This document shows, in pieces, positions 32,864-33,984 of a DNA stretch of 33,984 nt. The notes beneath the pieces were generated by a model, which saw nothing but the letters and a program-made list of their open reading frames with translations, ran no database searches and was not told the origin of the DNA. A program made the position numbers and the translations under genes. The stretch spans positions 1 through 33,984 of the forward strand of contig JAFSOQ010000016.1 in NCBI GenBank assembly GCA_017446845.1, in the 5' to 3' direction. The stretch is from Selenomonadaceae bacterium (GTDB taxonomy: Bacteria > Bacillota > Negativicutes > Selenomonadales > Selenomonadaceae). How positions within the stretch are numbered: the stretch's first letter is position 1; each line of letters opens with the position of its first letter.

Positions 32864-32917
32864 CCTTGCAGAGTTCGCTTCAAAAAATTTGATGCGGGCT
32901 TTTTTGTTTGCAGATTC

Positions 32918-33382
32918 TTAATCACTAATCTCGTGCGGAGTTTTGCTTATAATTTTTCCGTCGCGGTCAAGATAAACAACTTTGGCAATTCTTGCGTTGA
33001 TAATCATGCGGCGGCAAAGTTTGCAAGGTTCGCCCGAAGCATTGGCATTATCCGCGCAATTCACGCCCGCAATATAAATTGTCGCGCCTTCCATTTTTTC
33101 GGGGTCGGCATTGATAATTGCGTTCTGCTCGGCGTGCACAGCAACACACAGCTCGTAACGTTCGCCCTTGGGCACGTGAAGTCTTTCGCGCTCGCAAATG
33201 CCGCTGTCAATGCAATTCGTTTCGCCGCGCGGCGCACCGTTGTAGCCGGTGCTGACGATAATTTTATCCTTAACGATAATTGCTCCGTAGCGTCGACGAA
33301 GACAAGTTGCGCGTTTGCCGACTTCGCGGGCTATGTTCAAAAAATATTCGTCCCAATCGGGGCGCGTGTTCTGTTGGCTCAT
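32918..33382 (-). CDS. comEB: dCMP deaminase
   Basis: A 154-residue protein. The zinc motif HAE (His83, Glu85) and PCKLC (Cys120, Cys123) are intact, and GYNGAPRG is typical. It converts dCMP to dUMP for thymidylate synthesis. The ribosome-binding site GGAGAGG lies inside the displaced tail of the neighbouring nuclease gene. The ATG overlaps the displaced tail's stop (ATGA). Confidence 0.92.
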   Translation of the reverse strand: MSQQNTRPDWDEYFLNIAREVGKRATCLRRRYGAIIVKDKIIVSTGYNGAPRGETNCIDSGICERERLHVPKGERYELCVAVHAEQNAIINADPEKMEGATIYIAGVNCADNANASGEPCKLCRRMIINARIAKVVYLDRDGKIISKTPHEISD

Positions 33383-33394
33383 AATTTCCTCTCC

Positions 33395-33630
33395 AAAAAT
33401 CTTCTTACTAAAATTTCTGCAACAATGGCGTCGACAGGCAACGTGACGGTCGCTTTAAAAGCGCAAGCGTGACGCTTGACCCAGCGGTCGCGCCGTGCGT
33501 TGTAAAAATTTTAACTATGTCGCCGCGTTCGTACGCAACGCTGCGCATTGCTAGTTTCGTAATTTTTAGCTTATCACCGAGTTTGTAAAAATCTTCTTAC
33601 CAAAATTTCTGCGACAATGGCGTCGACAGG
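33395..33630 (-). repeat. Gene-tail insertion element, copy after the RuvC/YqgF-like gene
   Basis: The last coding region of the nuclease gene (33587-33630) is repeated at 33395-33438, 42 of 44 bases identical, with a 148-bp insert. The displaced copy encodes PVDAIVAEILVRRFLERKL and its stop overlaps comEB as ATGA, as expected for the ancestral gene end. The insert contains the same 33-bp core (33483-33515) and ends with CGTCACGTTGCC, as in the yitT copies. Orientation is sense to the nuclease gene. Confidence 0.9.
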
Positions 33631-33960
33631 TTCCGGCGGCACTTGCATTGAGGTCGGTAAAAATCTCCTCCAACCGCTTGGAGGATTTTTTTTCCAATAC
33701 TCGCGCCGCGCCTCTTCGGTCGTGTGCTTTTCGTCGACGAGTTGAAATGTTAATCCCGCCGCCGAAACTTTTTTTGCCGCCGCTTTATGCGTGGTGCCGT
33801 CGCCCAAAATCACCGATTCGATTTCAAATTCCGTCGACAAATTTTTTATAACGGTGTCGAGTTCCTCTGTCGGGACGACTTGTTGATACTTTATCTCGCC
33901 CGAAGAATTTAAAATCGCCACGCCGCATTTGTCGCGTCCGGGGTCTATTCCTATAAACAT
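33574..33960 (-). CDS. RuvC/YqgF-like RNase H-fold nuclease
   Basis: A 128-residue protein. GIDPGRDKCGVAI (Asp6) opens the RNase H fold. VDEKHTTEEARREYW and PVDAIVAE (Asp113) supply later acidic residues. It resembles YqgF-type proteins that process pre-16S rRNA or resolve DNA junctions; which one is not decidable. The last residues QTR come from the insertion element. It opens a minus-strand unit with comEB. Confidence 0.75.
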   Translation of the reverse strand: MFIGIDPGRDKCGVAILNSSGEIKYQQVVPTEELDTVIKNLSTEFEIESVILGDGTTHKAAAKKVSAAGLTFQLVDEKHTTEEARREYWKKNPPSGWRRFLPTSMQVPPEPVDAIVAEILVRRFLQTR

Positions 33961-33962
33961 TA

Positions 33963-33984
33963 GTTAGGAGTTAGGAGTTAGGAG
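33963..33984 (+). repeat. Heptanucleotide array F (cut by window end)
   Basis: Three TTAGGAG units, in register, lie directly upstream of the nuclease start codon and run off the window. Whether a complementary half follows is not visible. Confidence 0.75.

Overview
The window looks like a chromosomal segment from a diderm Firmicute of the class Negativicutes, probably a Selenomonas-like member of the Selenomonadales; the genus cannot be fixed from sequence alone. The main pointers are an OmpM-type outer-membrane porin with an N-terminal SLH domain, a flagellar YvyF-type gene, MeaB and SucD (succinate/propionate-type metabolism), frequent TTG/GTG starts preceded by strong GGAGG sites, and Firmicute-like regulators next to outer-membrane genes.

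Layout. 1-140: end of an IS30-like insertion sequence, of which only the first 11 transposase codons are inside the window. 230-3031 (minus): tRNA-Gln(CUG) with its own promoter, a secreted protein with a Lys/Asp tail, yvyF and meaB. 3122-7228 (plus): ompM, a secreted SGNH hydrolase and an LCP (LytR-CpsA-Psr) protein with a 39-nt tandem repeat in its tail. 7298-18137 (plus): one long co-directional run with short gaps, containing a YrbL-like protein, a four-helix membrane protein, a small secreted protein, a tubulin-like protein, and the arginine genes argB, argD and argF. The arginine genes are interleaved with a methyltransferase-like gene, a DUF1848 gene with a C-terminal CxxxCxxC motif and two paralogous GT92-like glycosyltransferases. 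A strong terminator shared by both strands closes the run at 18145-18186.

18211-25881 (minus): mcrC, mcrB, hisH and a 652-residue protein with a TerD-like segment form one apparent unit. Upstream of it lie a cytidine-deaminase homologue that has lost all three zinc ligands, an MgtC/SapB membrane protein, a CYTH-domain protein and an Rrf2 regulator. The Rrf2 gene is divergent from cysK-metY (26008-28255, plus), and the two share a promoter region with two overlapping perfect palindromes. 28434-33984: a degenerate HD-GYP protein (minus), a YitT protein, a short Ppx/GppA phosphatase, sucD without sucC (all plus), then comEB and a RuvC/YqgF-like nuclease (minus).

Two dispersed repeat systems stand out. 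(1) A short element of about 65-150 bp is found after the yitT, CYTH and yqgF-like genes, always in the same orientation as the upstream gene. Each insertion is flanked by a duplicate of that gene's 3' coding end, and at two of the three loci the displaced copy still encodes what looks like the ancestral C-terminus leading into the next gene. (2) Heptanucleotide arrays (TAGGAnT-type repeats, usually followed by their complement, so able to fold into hairpins) occupy six intergenic gaps. System (1) is my best candidate for something undescribed.
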